Source: Candidatus Acidiferrales bacterium (GTDB lineage Bacteria > Acidobacteriota > Terriglobia > Acidiferrales > UBA7541). Taken from it: a DNA stretch of 8,596 nucleotides. The stretch lies in the NCBI GenBank assembly GCA_955651735.1, contig CATPAM010000456.1:1-8596 (forward strand). The letters run 5' to 3'. Positions 1 to 7,342 of this stretch are shown piece after piece. The notes beneath the pieces were generated by a model that searched no databases, was not told the DNA's origin, and was given only the letters and a program-made list of their open reading frames with translations. The position numbers and the translations under genes are program-made. Each line of letters opens with the position of its first letter. The first letter of the stretch is position 1.

Positions 1-699
1 CCGTTGCTCGGTGGGTATGCCGTGGACGATGAAGGTGTCCGCGCGCAGAAAGTCACCGTGGTGGACAAGGGCAATTTGACGGAACTCCTGATGTCGCGCC
101 GACCCGGGCCGGATTCGAACAGTTCCAATGGCCACGGGCGCTCGGGGTTTTTGGGCGACGCCAAAGCGACCATGAGCAACCTCTTTTTCAACGCCTCCGA
201 AACGCTCTCGCCCGCGGAGTTGAAGAAAAAATTCCTGGCCGAATGCCGTTCGGAAAAGTTGGAGTACTGCATCATCGTGCAGGAGATGGACAATCCTGCG
301 CTCAGCCTTTTGCACCAGGAAGATTTTTCAGAGCTGCTTGCTAGCTTCGGAGGAGGCGTTGGAACCGGCGACCGCCTGCCGTTGCTGGTATACAAGGTTT
401 ACCCGCAGGACGGCCGTGAAGAGCTTGTTCGCGGAGCGCGCATCGTCGGCTTGAACACGCGCGCGCTTCGCAATCTCGCCGGCGTCGGTAACGACAATTT
501 CGTCTACAACTACATGCAAAGCCAGAATCCCGGCTTCGCAGGCACGGCGCTGGGCGCGTTCGGATCGGCGCAAAGCGGTTTGCCAGCCTCGGTCGTGGCT
601 CCGTCACTGTTCTTTGAAGAGGTGGAGGTGCGCGGCGCGCGCGGAGAGCCGAAGCGGCTGCCGCTGTTGCCGGCACCTCCGCTGAGCGCCGCGAAGTAA
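1..699 (+). CDS. TldD/PmbA-family metallopeptidase, C-terminal part (5' end outside window)
   Basis: The reading frame is open from the first base, so the gene starts upstream. The TTG at base 4 is only an internal leucine codon. About 232 residues are present. The opening segment carries the GxYxVDDEGVxAQ pattern typical of the TldD/PmbA C-terminal domain, then a basic stretch with SSNGHGR (bases 121–141), also typical of the family. The end, with LFFEEVEVRG followed by a proline/leucine-rich tail, resembles TldD-related proteins of Acidobacteria. Family members are cytosolic; TldD with TldE/PmbA processes modified peptides such as microcin B17 precursor and degrades unfolded peptides. The HExxxH metal site that separates an active TldD from an inactive TldE-type partner would lie upstream, so activity cannot be judged. 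No downstream gene is close enough to be co-transcribed with certainty. Confidence 0.85.
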   Translation, partial: PLLGGYAVDDEGVRAQKVTVVDKGNLTELLMSRRPGPDSNSSNGHGRSGFLGDAKATMSNLFFNASETLSPAELKKKFLAECRSEKLEYCIIVQEMDNPALSLLHQEDFSELLASFGGGVGTGDRLPLLVYKVYPQDGREELVRGARIVGLNTRALRNLAGVGNDNFVYNYMQSQNPGFAGTALGAFGSAQSGLPASVVAPSLFFEEVEVRGARGEPKRLPLLPAPPLSAAK

Positions 700-939
700 T
701 TATTTGCAGGCGCGCCGGCCGCCTACCCAGCTTACTCTCGGCCACCTGTTTCACCGATGGGCGGGAACCCACAGCTTACGCTCCTGCATGAATTCCGCGG
801 CGTTGCGCTTTCTGCCAAGAAGCAACTCCTGACCCTCGCGCGTTCTCTAGGCACGCAGCGCGCGTTCCTACCTTCACGTCAGCTCTGCCTGCGCAACTAA
901 GCGAAAGGGCGTGGAGTGCGATAGTCTAAGCGGACCGTG
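700..939. other. Non-coding spacer between the peptidase and CDF genes
   Basis: This 240-base spacer holds no convincing gene. Nine bases after the peptidase stop, AGGCG (708–712) and CGCCT (720–724) can form a short GC-rich hairpin, but no T-run follows, so it is a weak terminator candidate. A 12-base near-repeat, CAGCTTACTCTC (728–739) and CAGCTTACGCTC (772–783), occurs once on each side of a 32-base gap. A short minus-strand open stretch (751–846) has no start codon. The promoter of the CDF gene should lie here, but I cannot identify convincing -35 and -10 boxes. Confidence 0.5.
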
Positions 940-2358
940 ATGACTGCTCGCGTCGTCGAGGAAGTGAAGGAAAAGAAGCGCGCGGCCTTGCTGAGCGTGG
1001 GCTCGGCGCTCGTGCTCGTCTCGCTCAAGACTTTCCTCGTACTCCGCACCGGCAGCTTGGGCGTGTTGTCGGAAGCGCTGCACTCCGGGCTCGATCTGAT
1101 AGCCGCCATCATCACGTTTTTGTCGGTTCGCGTTTCCGACGAGCCCGCAGACGAAAGACATCCCTACGGTCACGGCAAATTTGAAAATTTTTCGGCGTTT
1201 GTCGAGACGGGATTGCTGTTGCTGACCGCACTGTACATTATTTATGAGGCGTTCAGCCGGCTCTTTTTCCGCAGCGTGCACATCGAGCCGAGCATTACGG
1301 CCATCGTGGTTTTGTTCTGCGCGCTGGGCATCGATCTCACGCGTGCCCGGGCGCTATCGCGCGTGGCGAAGAAATTTTCCAGCGAAGCGCTGGAGGCGGA
1401 TGCGCTCCATTTCTCGACGGATGTCTGGAGCACGATCGTCGTCATCATTGGTGTGGGTTTAGTGTGGGCCGGTGAAACTTGGAACGTGCCCTATTTGATC
1501 TACGCCGACGCGCTTGCCGCCTTAGCGGTTGCGGCGGTGATCCTGTGGGTCGGATCGCAACTCGGGCGGCGTACCGTGGACGCCCTGCTGGACGCTGCGC
1601 CGGAGGGATTGCAGCAGGAGATTGCCCGCGCCATTGCGCGCATGGACGGTGTGCTGGACGTCGATCGCGTCCGCGTCCGCCGCGCAGGCAGCCGCCATTT
1701 CGTGGATGCCACGGTGAGCGTCGCGCGTACGGCAAGCCTCGAGCAGGTTCACGCGCTCAGCGACGCCATCGAGAAACGCGTCGGAGAAATCGTTCCCTCC
1801 GACGTAATGGTGCACGCGGAACCCCGCGCGCCGCAGGGCGAGCACCTGTTCGAGGCCATTCGCGCCGTGGCGCAGCGCAGGGGGCTGGGGATTCACGACC
1901 TGAGCGCGCTGCAGCAGCAGGGCAAGCTTTTCGTGGAGCTGCATCTCGAGGTCGATGAGAATTTAAGCTTGCGGGAGGCGCACCGCCAAGCCACCGAGCT
2001 CGAAGAAGGAATTCGCGAGCTGCGCGACGGTCCCATTGATGTGAACATTCACATTGAGCCGCTCGGAAGGCATATCGCCACGCCCGACACCGGCGCCGGG
2101 GAGATGAAGCAGCTTTCGCGCGCTGTCGAGGAATTCTTGAATTCGCTCCCCGCGGAGTTCGACGAACTGGTGAACTGCCACGACGTGCGCACGAGGCAGG
2201 TCGAGCACCACATTTTGGTTTCCTGCCACTGCACGATGAAAGGCGCGCTGCCCATCACGCAGATTCACGACGTGACCGCGGCCCTTGAAGATCGCGTGAA
2301 GGAGCGCTTCCCCCAGATTCACCGGGTCACCATTCACCCCGAACCCGTCGAGGGCTAG
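940..2358 (+). CDS. Cation diffusion facilitator (CDF) metal exporter with three C-terminal domains
   Basis: This is a 472-residue inner-membrane metal/proton antiporter of the CDF family, probably exporting Zn(II) or a similar divalent metal. Six membrane segments are visible at about 15–35, 40–63, 85–108, 118–135, 155–178 and 185–205. The transport site is HxxxD in TM2 (H48, D52) and HxxxD in TM5 (H157, D161). The HPYGHGKFE loop (H74, H78) matches the YiiP site-B region. Most bacterial CDFs are near 300 residues. This one continues into three ferredoxin-like cytoplasmic repeats, about 214–295, 299–374 and 389–469, each ending in xHxEP. Repeats 2 and 3 keep the residues that bind zinc in the YiiP C-terminal domain; repeat 1 has lost several. 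The start could be GTG 937 or the adjacent ATG 940. I prefer ATG, as no clear ribosome-binding site decides. Metal specificity is not proven by sequence. Confidence 0.9.
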   Translation: MTARVVEEVKEKKRAALLSVGSALVLVSLKTFLVLRTGSLGVLSEALHSGLDLIAAIITFLSVRVSDEPADERHPYGHGKFENFSAFVETGLLLLTALYIIYEAFSRLFFRSVHIEPSITAIVVLFCALGIDLTRARALSRVAKKFSSEALEADALHFSTDVWSTIVVIIGVGLVWAGETWNVPYLIYADALAALAVAAVILWVGSQLGRRTVDALLDAAPEGLQQEIARAIARMDGVLDVDRVRVRRAGSRHFVDATVSVARTASLEQVHALSDAIEKRVGEIVPSDVMVHAEPRAPQGEHLFEAIRAVAQRRGLGIHDLSALQQQGKLFVELHLEVDENLSLREAHRQATELEEGIRELRDGPIDVNIHIEPLGRHIATPDTGAGEMKQLSRAVEEFLNSLPAEFDELVNCHDVRTRQVEHHILVSCHCTMKGALPITQIHDVTAALEDRVKERFPQIHRVTIHPEPVEG

Positions 2359-3809
2359 TCCGTGGGCGCGCTGTCTGAAAAAACTTGCGCGGCCAGAGCC
2401 AGCAGCGCCGGATAACACACCAGCACATAGCGCGGCTCCGGCGTTTCAAGCGTAGTCAGAAACGCCGTGCGCAACGCGATAAAGGTCGCGAGCAGCGCGA
2501 TCGCGCCTGGTGCGGCCGGCGGCCGCCGCCACAGCCGCGCCGCGCCCCAAAGCGCCAGCGCGATGTACCCGACGTTAAGCAGGAACAAGCCGGCGGTGAC
2601 GGATTGATCGATGGGATCGTCCTCCCACGACCGCGCCAACGGGAAGACCGTGCCGGAAAAGGGGAGCAGCTCGATGCGCGGCGTGAACCACACCGTAAGC
2701 GCGCGTGCCGCGGGGAGCCAAAGGTATGTGCGCAGCGGACGGCGTGCGGTGCGTTCGCGAGCGAGCTGCGCGAAAGCGGCGTCTTCCTCCGGCGTGAGCG
2801 TCAGGTCGTTGTTGTATTGCTCGAGAATCATGGCGACGCGCTCTTTCTCGGCGGGCGTGTCGAAAGCGCGCGCGGGAATTTCGTCCACGTTAATGACTTC
2901 CTCGTTGACCCTCCAAGGCACGAGATAGACGTCGCGAAAACGAAACAGCCACGTCTTCTCCCAGCTCATCAAGCCGTAAGAAACCAGCTCGCCCGGAAGA
3001 TTGGAATTTTTCGGGGCCAGAGGCTGAAACTCATGCAAAGTGAGTGCATTGCGAATTGTCCAGGGCATCAGAGGAAGGGCGCAGAGCGCGGCCATCAGTG
3101 CGATAGTCTTCACCCAGCGCAGACCTTCGCGTTGCCGGACGAGAATTGCACCGAGCACTACCCAGGCCGCCAGCAGAAGCAACGGCGCTTCCGGACGAAA
3201 TAGAGTGCACAGGCCAACCAGCAGAGCAGACCAAGCCGCCAGGTACCGATAATCGTTGCCGAGAATCCAGTGCCTTGCGACGAGTCGCCACCCGCGATTT
3301 TGTGCGCGCCTAACGAGAAGGCAGAGCGCCAACAATGCCGCGGTCGTGAAAAACGCAGCGAAGACTTCCGTCAATGGCACGGCTGTATAATTTGCGGTGA
3401 AGGGGCACAGCGCCGCAAGCCACAACGCGGCAATGAATACGCGAAACAGGCGGGCACGCTCGTTCGCGATAAGCGCAAGTAAGGCCGCCAGGCCGGCGAC
3501 CAGCAAGCAGGTCAGCAAATCCACCGCCACCTGCGCAAGCATCACCCACAGCCGCGCAGCTTCCCCCGTGCGCCTGGTAAGGGCATAGATGAGCGCCAAA
3601 AATGCCGGGTAGCCGGGCATGCGCATGTCCACCGGCGTAACTTGCTCGTGGACATTCATCGCATAGACGTGATGCTGCAGCCAATTGGCGGCAATCTGTT
3701 CGTACAGCACGGTATCGCCGGAATTCGCCGGATATTTCAGGACGAAGAAAAGCCGCAGGCAAAGTCCGGCAGCCAGCGCAACAACGCTATGTGAGAAAAT
3801 TCGCTTCAT
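2355..3809 (-). CDS. Polytopic GT-C glycosyltransferase, ArnT/PMT (GT39/GT83)-like
   Basis: A 484-residue integral membrane protein with about ten hydrophobic segments. Enzymes of this superfamily move a sugar from a polyprenyl-phosphate carrier to lipid, glycan or protein on the periplasmic side. Supporting signs are the acidic first loop after TM1 (GDTVLYEQ, D32 as likely catalytic aspartate), the RMPGYPAFLAL motif at 63–73, FRPEAPLLLL near 204–213, PWTIRN at 249–254, and a C-terminal PEPRYVLVCYPALL at 457–470, followed by a short tail. Residues about 281–360 form a soluble, charged region. I chose ATG at 3807–3809, directly before a basic residue pair and TM1. An upstream in-frame TTG at 3885–3887 would add 26 residues without signal-like character. 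It is divergent from the GH18–CE4–GT2 gene, which suggests a shared glycan pathway. Donor and acceptor are unknown. Confidence 0.8.
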   Translation of the reverse strand: MKRIFSHSVVALAAGLCLRLFFVLKYPANSGDTVLYEQIAANWLQHHVYAMNVHEQVTPVDMRMPGYPAFLALIYALTRRTGEAARLWVMLAQVAVDLLTCLLVAGLAALLALIANERARLFRVFIAALWLAALCPFTANYTAVPLTEVFAAFFTTAALLALCLLVRRAQNRGWRLVARHWILGNDYRYLAAWSALLVGLCTLFRPEAPLLLLAAWVVLGAILVRQREGLRWVKTIALMAALCALPLMPWTIRNALTLHEFQPLAPKNSNLPGELVSYGLMSWEKTWLFRFRDVYLVPWRVNEEVINVDEIPARAFDTPAEKERVAMILEQYNNDLTLTPEEDAAFAQLARERTARRPLRTYLWLPAARALTVWFTPRIELLPFSGTVFPLARSWEDDPIDQSVTAGLFLLNVGYIALALWGAARLWRRPPAAPGAIALLATFIALRTAFLTTLETPEPRYVLVCYPALLALAAQVFSDSAPTD

Positions 3810-3919
3810 CGATGAATCGCATCTTACAATAGAGGGTAGGGCAATAGAGCAACCAGAGTCGAGGGAGACGCACGCAGCCCGGCACAACGTCCGCCTTGCA
3901 GCCGGACTGACAAAAATTC
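3810..3919. promoter_or_regulatory. Divergent promoter region between the two glycan genes
   Basis: These 110 bases separate two divergent start codons and must hold promoters for both unless transcription comes from farther away. An AT-rich block at 3821–3832 includes TACAAT (3825–3830), a good -10 match for the plus-strand gene, leaving a leader of about 80 bases; the -35 side is poor. The same block read on the minus strand gives TAAGAT (3821–3826), which would leave only a very short leader for the GT-C gene. A perfect 12-base palindrome, TTCATCGATGAA (3805–3816), covers the GT-C start codon. Neither gene has a strong Shine-Dalgarno sequence. Promoter assignment is tentative. Confidence 0.35.
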
Positions 3920-6900
3920 ATGAAGGAACGCCGACCTATATTTTATGACGCGGAGCGCGTCCGCTGGCGCCGCACGCGCCGTGTACTGGAAATTTCTGGC
4001 CTGCTGCTGACGCTGCTGCTGGCCTATTTCTTTGTGACCATCGCTGTCAGTGTCGAGCTTCCCGCGGGACTGCTGCCGGACAAGAGTCCGGCGTACCGCG
4101 CCTTGAAGGTCAAAATCAAGAAGGTTCCCGCGCGCGAGGGGCGCCACCGCCGCATCTCGAATATCGGCACTGTTCCGGCCAGCTACGATCCTCTGCGCGC
4201 GGCGTTTTATGTGAGCTGGGACGCTGCCAGTTTTGCTTCTTTGAAAAAGCACTACAAAGACATCGACGTCCTCATCCCTGATCAACTGCACGCCGTCACG
4301 CCCGACGGCGCGCTGACCATTGTGGACTACGAACGCTATCAGACGCTGAAAGCAAGCCCGACCCAAGCCATCGCCCTGCTGAAAGATGACAAGCTGCATC
4401 GCTGGATGAAATCATCCAACGTCGAACTGCCCCTCATGGGCTTGCTCGACAACTATGACGGGCAAGTCTGGCGCATCAAGGAAATGGCCGCCATGCTCGC
4501 CAGCAAAACGGCGCGGCAGAATCTGGTTCGCGACGTCGTCGATTACACCGTGGGTGCTCACCAAGCCGGCGTGGTGGTCGACTTCGAGGAAGTTCCCGAC
4601 GCCACCCAGCCGCACTTCCGCGAATTTGCCGCGGAGCTCGCTCCCGCCTTGCACTCCGTCGGATTGAAATTGATGATCGCGCTTCCCGCACGCGACGACG
4701 CCTACGATTACAAGTTCTTCGGCAAAGAGTGCGACGCCATCGTGCTGATGAACTACGACCAGCACTGGCTCACATCATCCCCCGGCCCGGTTGCCGCCCA
4801 GGACTGGTTTGTCGAGAACCTTCGCCAGGTCCTCGAAGACGTTCCCGCCCAGAAAGTCGTCGTAGGCATCGCCAACTACGCGTACGACTGGCCCGAAGGG
4901 CCGAAAATAGCCAACGAGGCCGCGAAAGAAATGAGCGTGCAAGAGGCGCTGCTGCACGCCTATGAATCCGAGACCGAAGTTGAGTTCGACGCAGCTTCGC
5001 TGAATCCCCATTACTCCTATTCCGACGAGCACAATCACGCCCACCAGGTCTGGATGCTCGACGCTGTCACCGCCTACAACCAGTTGCGTGCCAGCGAGCG
5101 CCTGGGCGTGCAGGGTACGGCGCTGTGGCGCATGGGCTCCTCGGACAGCTCGATCTGGCCGGTCTGGGATTCGCCGCGCCCCGACGATGCGGTGCGCGCA
5201 AAAATAAAAGACATTCCGCCGGGCCCCGACCTGATCCTTGAAGGCAACGGCGACGTCTGGCATTTCACCGATACTCCCAAGAGCGGCCTGCGCAGCTTTG
5301 TCTACGACGCGCCCGGCGATCTCATAACCAGCGAGAAATACGAAGCCTATCCTCTCTCCTACAACATCGATCAGATCGGAGCGGCGGACAACAAAATCGC
5401 CATCACGTTTGACGATGGTCCTGACCAGCGCTGGACGCCCAGAATTCTCGACATACTCAAAGAGAAAAAAGTGCCCGCCACGTTTTTCGTAATCGGCGTG
5501 GACGCCAGCCAGTGGCCAGAAATTGTGAAGCGCGAGTACGCCGAGGGCCATGAGATTGGCAACCACACCTACACGCATCCCAGTTTTGATGACATCTCAA
5601 AGACCGAGCTTCATTGGCAATTGAATCTCACCGAGCGGCTGATCGAGAGCACCATCGGCGTGAAGTCCATCCTCTTCCGCCCGCCCTACGGCATCGACCA
5701 CCAGCCGGAATATGCAGAAGAAGTCGCGCAACTCCCTCTCGCGCAAGACATGGGCTACTTGATCATCGGGCAGAAAATCGACGCCCACGACTGGCGGCAG
5801 GTGGACGGCAAGCAGATTCCCGTGCAGGAAATCGTCGACAACGTACTGCGCCAGGCAGGCGTGGGCAACATCATCCTTTTTCACGATGGCGGCGGCGAGC
5901 GCGCCAACACCGTCGCTGCTTTGCCCCAAATTATCGACAAGCTGCGCGAAAAGGGCTACCAGTTCGTCTCCGTGCCGGACCTCATCGGAAAAACGCGCGC
6001 GGATGTGATGATGCCGCTCTCCGCCGAGGAAAAACTGGAAGCGCGCGCGGACGGCTTTATCTTCGGGATCTGGCACTGGTTCCGGCTCAGCATCGCCACC
6101 ATATTCATCGTGGGCATCGTGATGGTCAGCGGCCGCGCCCTGATTATCGGCATTCTTGCGCTCATCGAAAAATTGCGGCCCGATCACCTGGTCATGCCCA
6201 ACCCGCCGCCTGGCGTTACCGTGCTGATTCCCGCGCACAATGAAGAAACGGTGATCGTGCAGACCGTGAAATCCGTGCTCGCTTCGGATTTGAAGGATTT
6301 GCACGTCATCATCGTCAACGACGGCTCGAGTGACCGCACAGGCGAACTGCTCGACGGAAACTTTGGGCAAAACCCGCTGGTGACCATCCTTCACCAAGTC
6401 AACCGCGGGAAAGCCGCGGCGCTCGCCCGCGCCCTCGGCGAAGCGCAAACGGAAATTGTCGTCACCATCGACGCCGACACCGAAATCGAGCCCGATGCTA
6501 TCAGCAAGTTATTGCGCCATTTCTCCGATGAAAAAGTAGGCGCGGTCGCTGGCAACGTGAAAGTCGGCAATCGTTCGCGCTGGCTGACCCGTTGGCAAGC
6601 CCTCGAGTACATCACCAGCCAAAATATGGAGAAGCGCGCCTTCGATTTGCTCAACTGCATCACCGTGGTCCCTGGTGCGCTGGGTGCCTGGCGCAAGAAA
6701 GCCATCGAAGCCGCCGGAGGCATCACCGCGGACACTGTAGCCGAGGACGCCGACCTCACCATCGCCATCCGCCGCCTCGGCTGGCATGTCGACTACGAAG
6801 AGGAAGCCATCGCCTGGACCGAAGCCCCGGAAACGCCCGGCGTCCTGATCCGGCAGAGATTCCGTTGGACCTTCGGCACGTTGCAATCTTTCTGGAAACA

Positions 6901-7342
6901 CAGCGGCACGCTGTTCCGGCCTAAGTACGGAACGCTAGGTTTGGTGGCTTTGCCCAATATCTTCGTCTTCCAACTCGTCCTGCCGCTGATCTCCCCGGTG
7001 ATCGACTTGCTCTTCCTCGGCTCGCTAATCGCCTGGGGCCTGGCGCAGTATCACATCGTGCGCCTGCCGCTGCTTTCCGCCACCGCGACCTCCGACCTAG
7101 AGCGCTCTGTTCTCTTCTTCCTCGGCTTCCTGCTCATCGATATGCTGACGTGCGTCCTCGCCTTCGCGCTCGAAAAGAAAGAAGACTGGACCCTGCTCGT
7201 CCCCGTGTTGTTGCAGCGCTTTTACTATCGTCAGTTAATGTACGTGGTCCTATTCCGCTCCGTGAAGGAAGCCGTCAGCGGCCGCCCCGTCGGCTGGCGC
7301 GGCGTAGAACCCGAAGCCCCGCGCACCGTCGCTCCCGCCTAA
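3920..7342 (+). CDS. Trifunctional membrane glycan enzyme: GH18-like hydrolase + NodB/CE4 deacetylase + GT2 synthase
   Basis: An 1140-residue protein. A basic N-terminus (RRTRR) precedes an anchor at about 23–45. Residues 90–420 are a GH18 barrel of the spore-lysin/YaaH (CFLE) type: VVVDFEE with D221 and E223, VLMNYDQHW (275–283), GIANYAYDW (316–324) and GTALWRMG (399–406). A linker (421–489) leads to a CE4 domain (490–690) with all motifs: TFDDGP (D498, D499), HTYTHP (H549, H553), RPPYG (587–591), DAHDW (621–625) and LFHD (H655). Membrane segments at about 720–748 precede a processive GT2 domain: NDGSSD (800–805), DAD (851–853), AED (941–943) and QRFRW (979–983), then three or four C-terminal membrane segments. 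Predicted topology puts GH18 and CE4 in the periplasm and GT2 in the cytoplasm. The likely product is a partly deacetylated N-acetylhexosamine polymer or oligomer, chitin-like or PNAG-like; the linkage cannot be read from sequence. Confidence 0.9.
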   Translation: MKERRPIFYDAERVRWRRTRRVLEISGLLLTLLLAYFFVTIAVSVELPAGLLPDKSPAYRALKVKIKKVPAREGRHRRISNIGTVPASYDPLRAAFYVSWDAASFASLKKHYKDIDVLIPDQLHAVTPDGALTIVDYERYQTLKASPTQAIALLKDDKLHRWMKSSNVELPLMGLLDNYDGQVWRIKEMAAMLASKTARQNLVRDVVDYTVGAHQAGVVVDFEEVPDATQPHFREFAAELAPALHSVGLKLMIALPARDDAYDYKFFGKECDAIVLMNYDQHWLTSSPGPVAAQDWFVENLRQVLEDVPAQKVVVGIANYAYDWPEGPKIANEAAKEMSVQEALLHAYESETEVEFDAASLNPHYSYSDEHNHAHQVWMLDAVTAYNQLRASERLGVQGTALWRMGSSDSSIWPVWDSPRPDDAVRAKIKDIPPGPDLILEGNGDVWHFTDTPKSGLRSFVYDAPGDLITSEKYEAYPLSYNIDQIGAADNKIAITFDDGPDQRWTPRILDILKEKKVPATFFVIGVDASQWPEIVKREYAEGHEIGNHTYTHPSFDDISKTELHWQLNLTERLIESTIGVKSILFRPPYGIDHQPEYAEEVAQLPLAQDMGYLIIGQKIDAHDWRQVDGKQIPVQEIVDNVLRQAGVGNIILFHDGGGERANTVAALPQIIDKLREKGYQFVSVPDLIGKTRADVMMPLSAEEKLEARADGFIFGIWHWFRLSIATIFIVGIVMVSGRALIIGILALIEKLRPDHLVMPNPPPGVTVLIPAHNEETVIVQTVKSVLASDLKDLHVIIVNDGSSDRTGELLDGNFGQNPLVTILHQVNRGKAAALARALGEAQTEIVVTIDADTEIEPDAISKLLRHFSDEKVGAVAGNVKVGNRSRWLTRWQALEYITSQNMEKRAFDLLNCITVVPGALGAWRKKAIEAAGGITADTVAEDADLTIAIRRLGWHVDYEEEAIAWTEAPETPGVLIRQRFRWTFGTLQSFWKHSGTLFRPKYGTLGLVALPNIFVFQLVLPLISPVIDLLFLGSLIAWGLAQYHIVRLPLLSATATSDLERSVLFFLGFLLIDMLTCVLAFALEKKEDWTLLVPVLLQRFYYRQLMYVVLFRSVKEAVSGRPVGWRGVEPEAPRTVAPA

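Noticed and set aside
708..724. Intrinsic terminator after the peptidase gene
   Set aside because: The five-pair hairpin is not followed by a T-run, and the surrounding GC-rich sequence makes such short pairings likely by chance.
341..772. A 143-codon open frame on the minus strand across the peptidase gene end
   Set aside because: It is antisense to the well-supported TldD-like gene, its peptide is arginine-rich low-quality sequence, and such shadow frames are common in GC-rich DNA.
751..846. A 31-codon minus-strand stretch ending in a protein-like tail in the spacer
   Set aside because: A stop codon closes it upstream and it has no plausible start before a short internal ATG, so there is no support for a gene or a recognisable gene fragment.
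1479..1958. A 159-codon plus-strand frame inside the CDF gene
   Set aside because: It overlaps the CDF gene in another frame, is dominated by Arg, Ala and Gly, and shows no domain.
2385..3203. A 272-codon plus-strand frame antisense to the GT-C gene
   Set aside because: The minus-strand frame has clear GT-C motifs and membrane segments, while this one gives a charged Arg/Gln-rich peptide with no recognisable fold.
3810..3887. Extended N-terminus of the GT-C protein from a TTG start at 3885–3887
   Set aside because: The extra 26 residues include several cysteines and no signal-like pattern. The ATG at 3807–3809 leads directly into the first membrane segment, although it too lacks a strong ribosome-binding site.
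4775..6448. Two long minus-strand frames (267 and 283 codons) antisense to the GH18–CE4–GT2 gene
   Set aside because: They mirror the GC-rich codon pattern of the real gene. The plus strand carries catalytic motifs throughout, and the minus frames show none.
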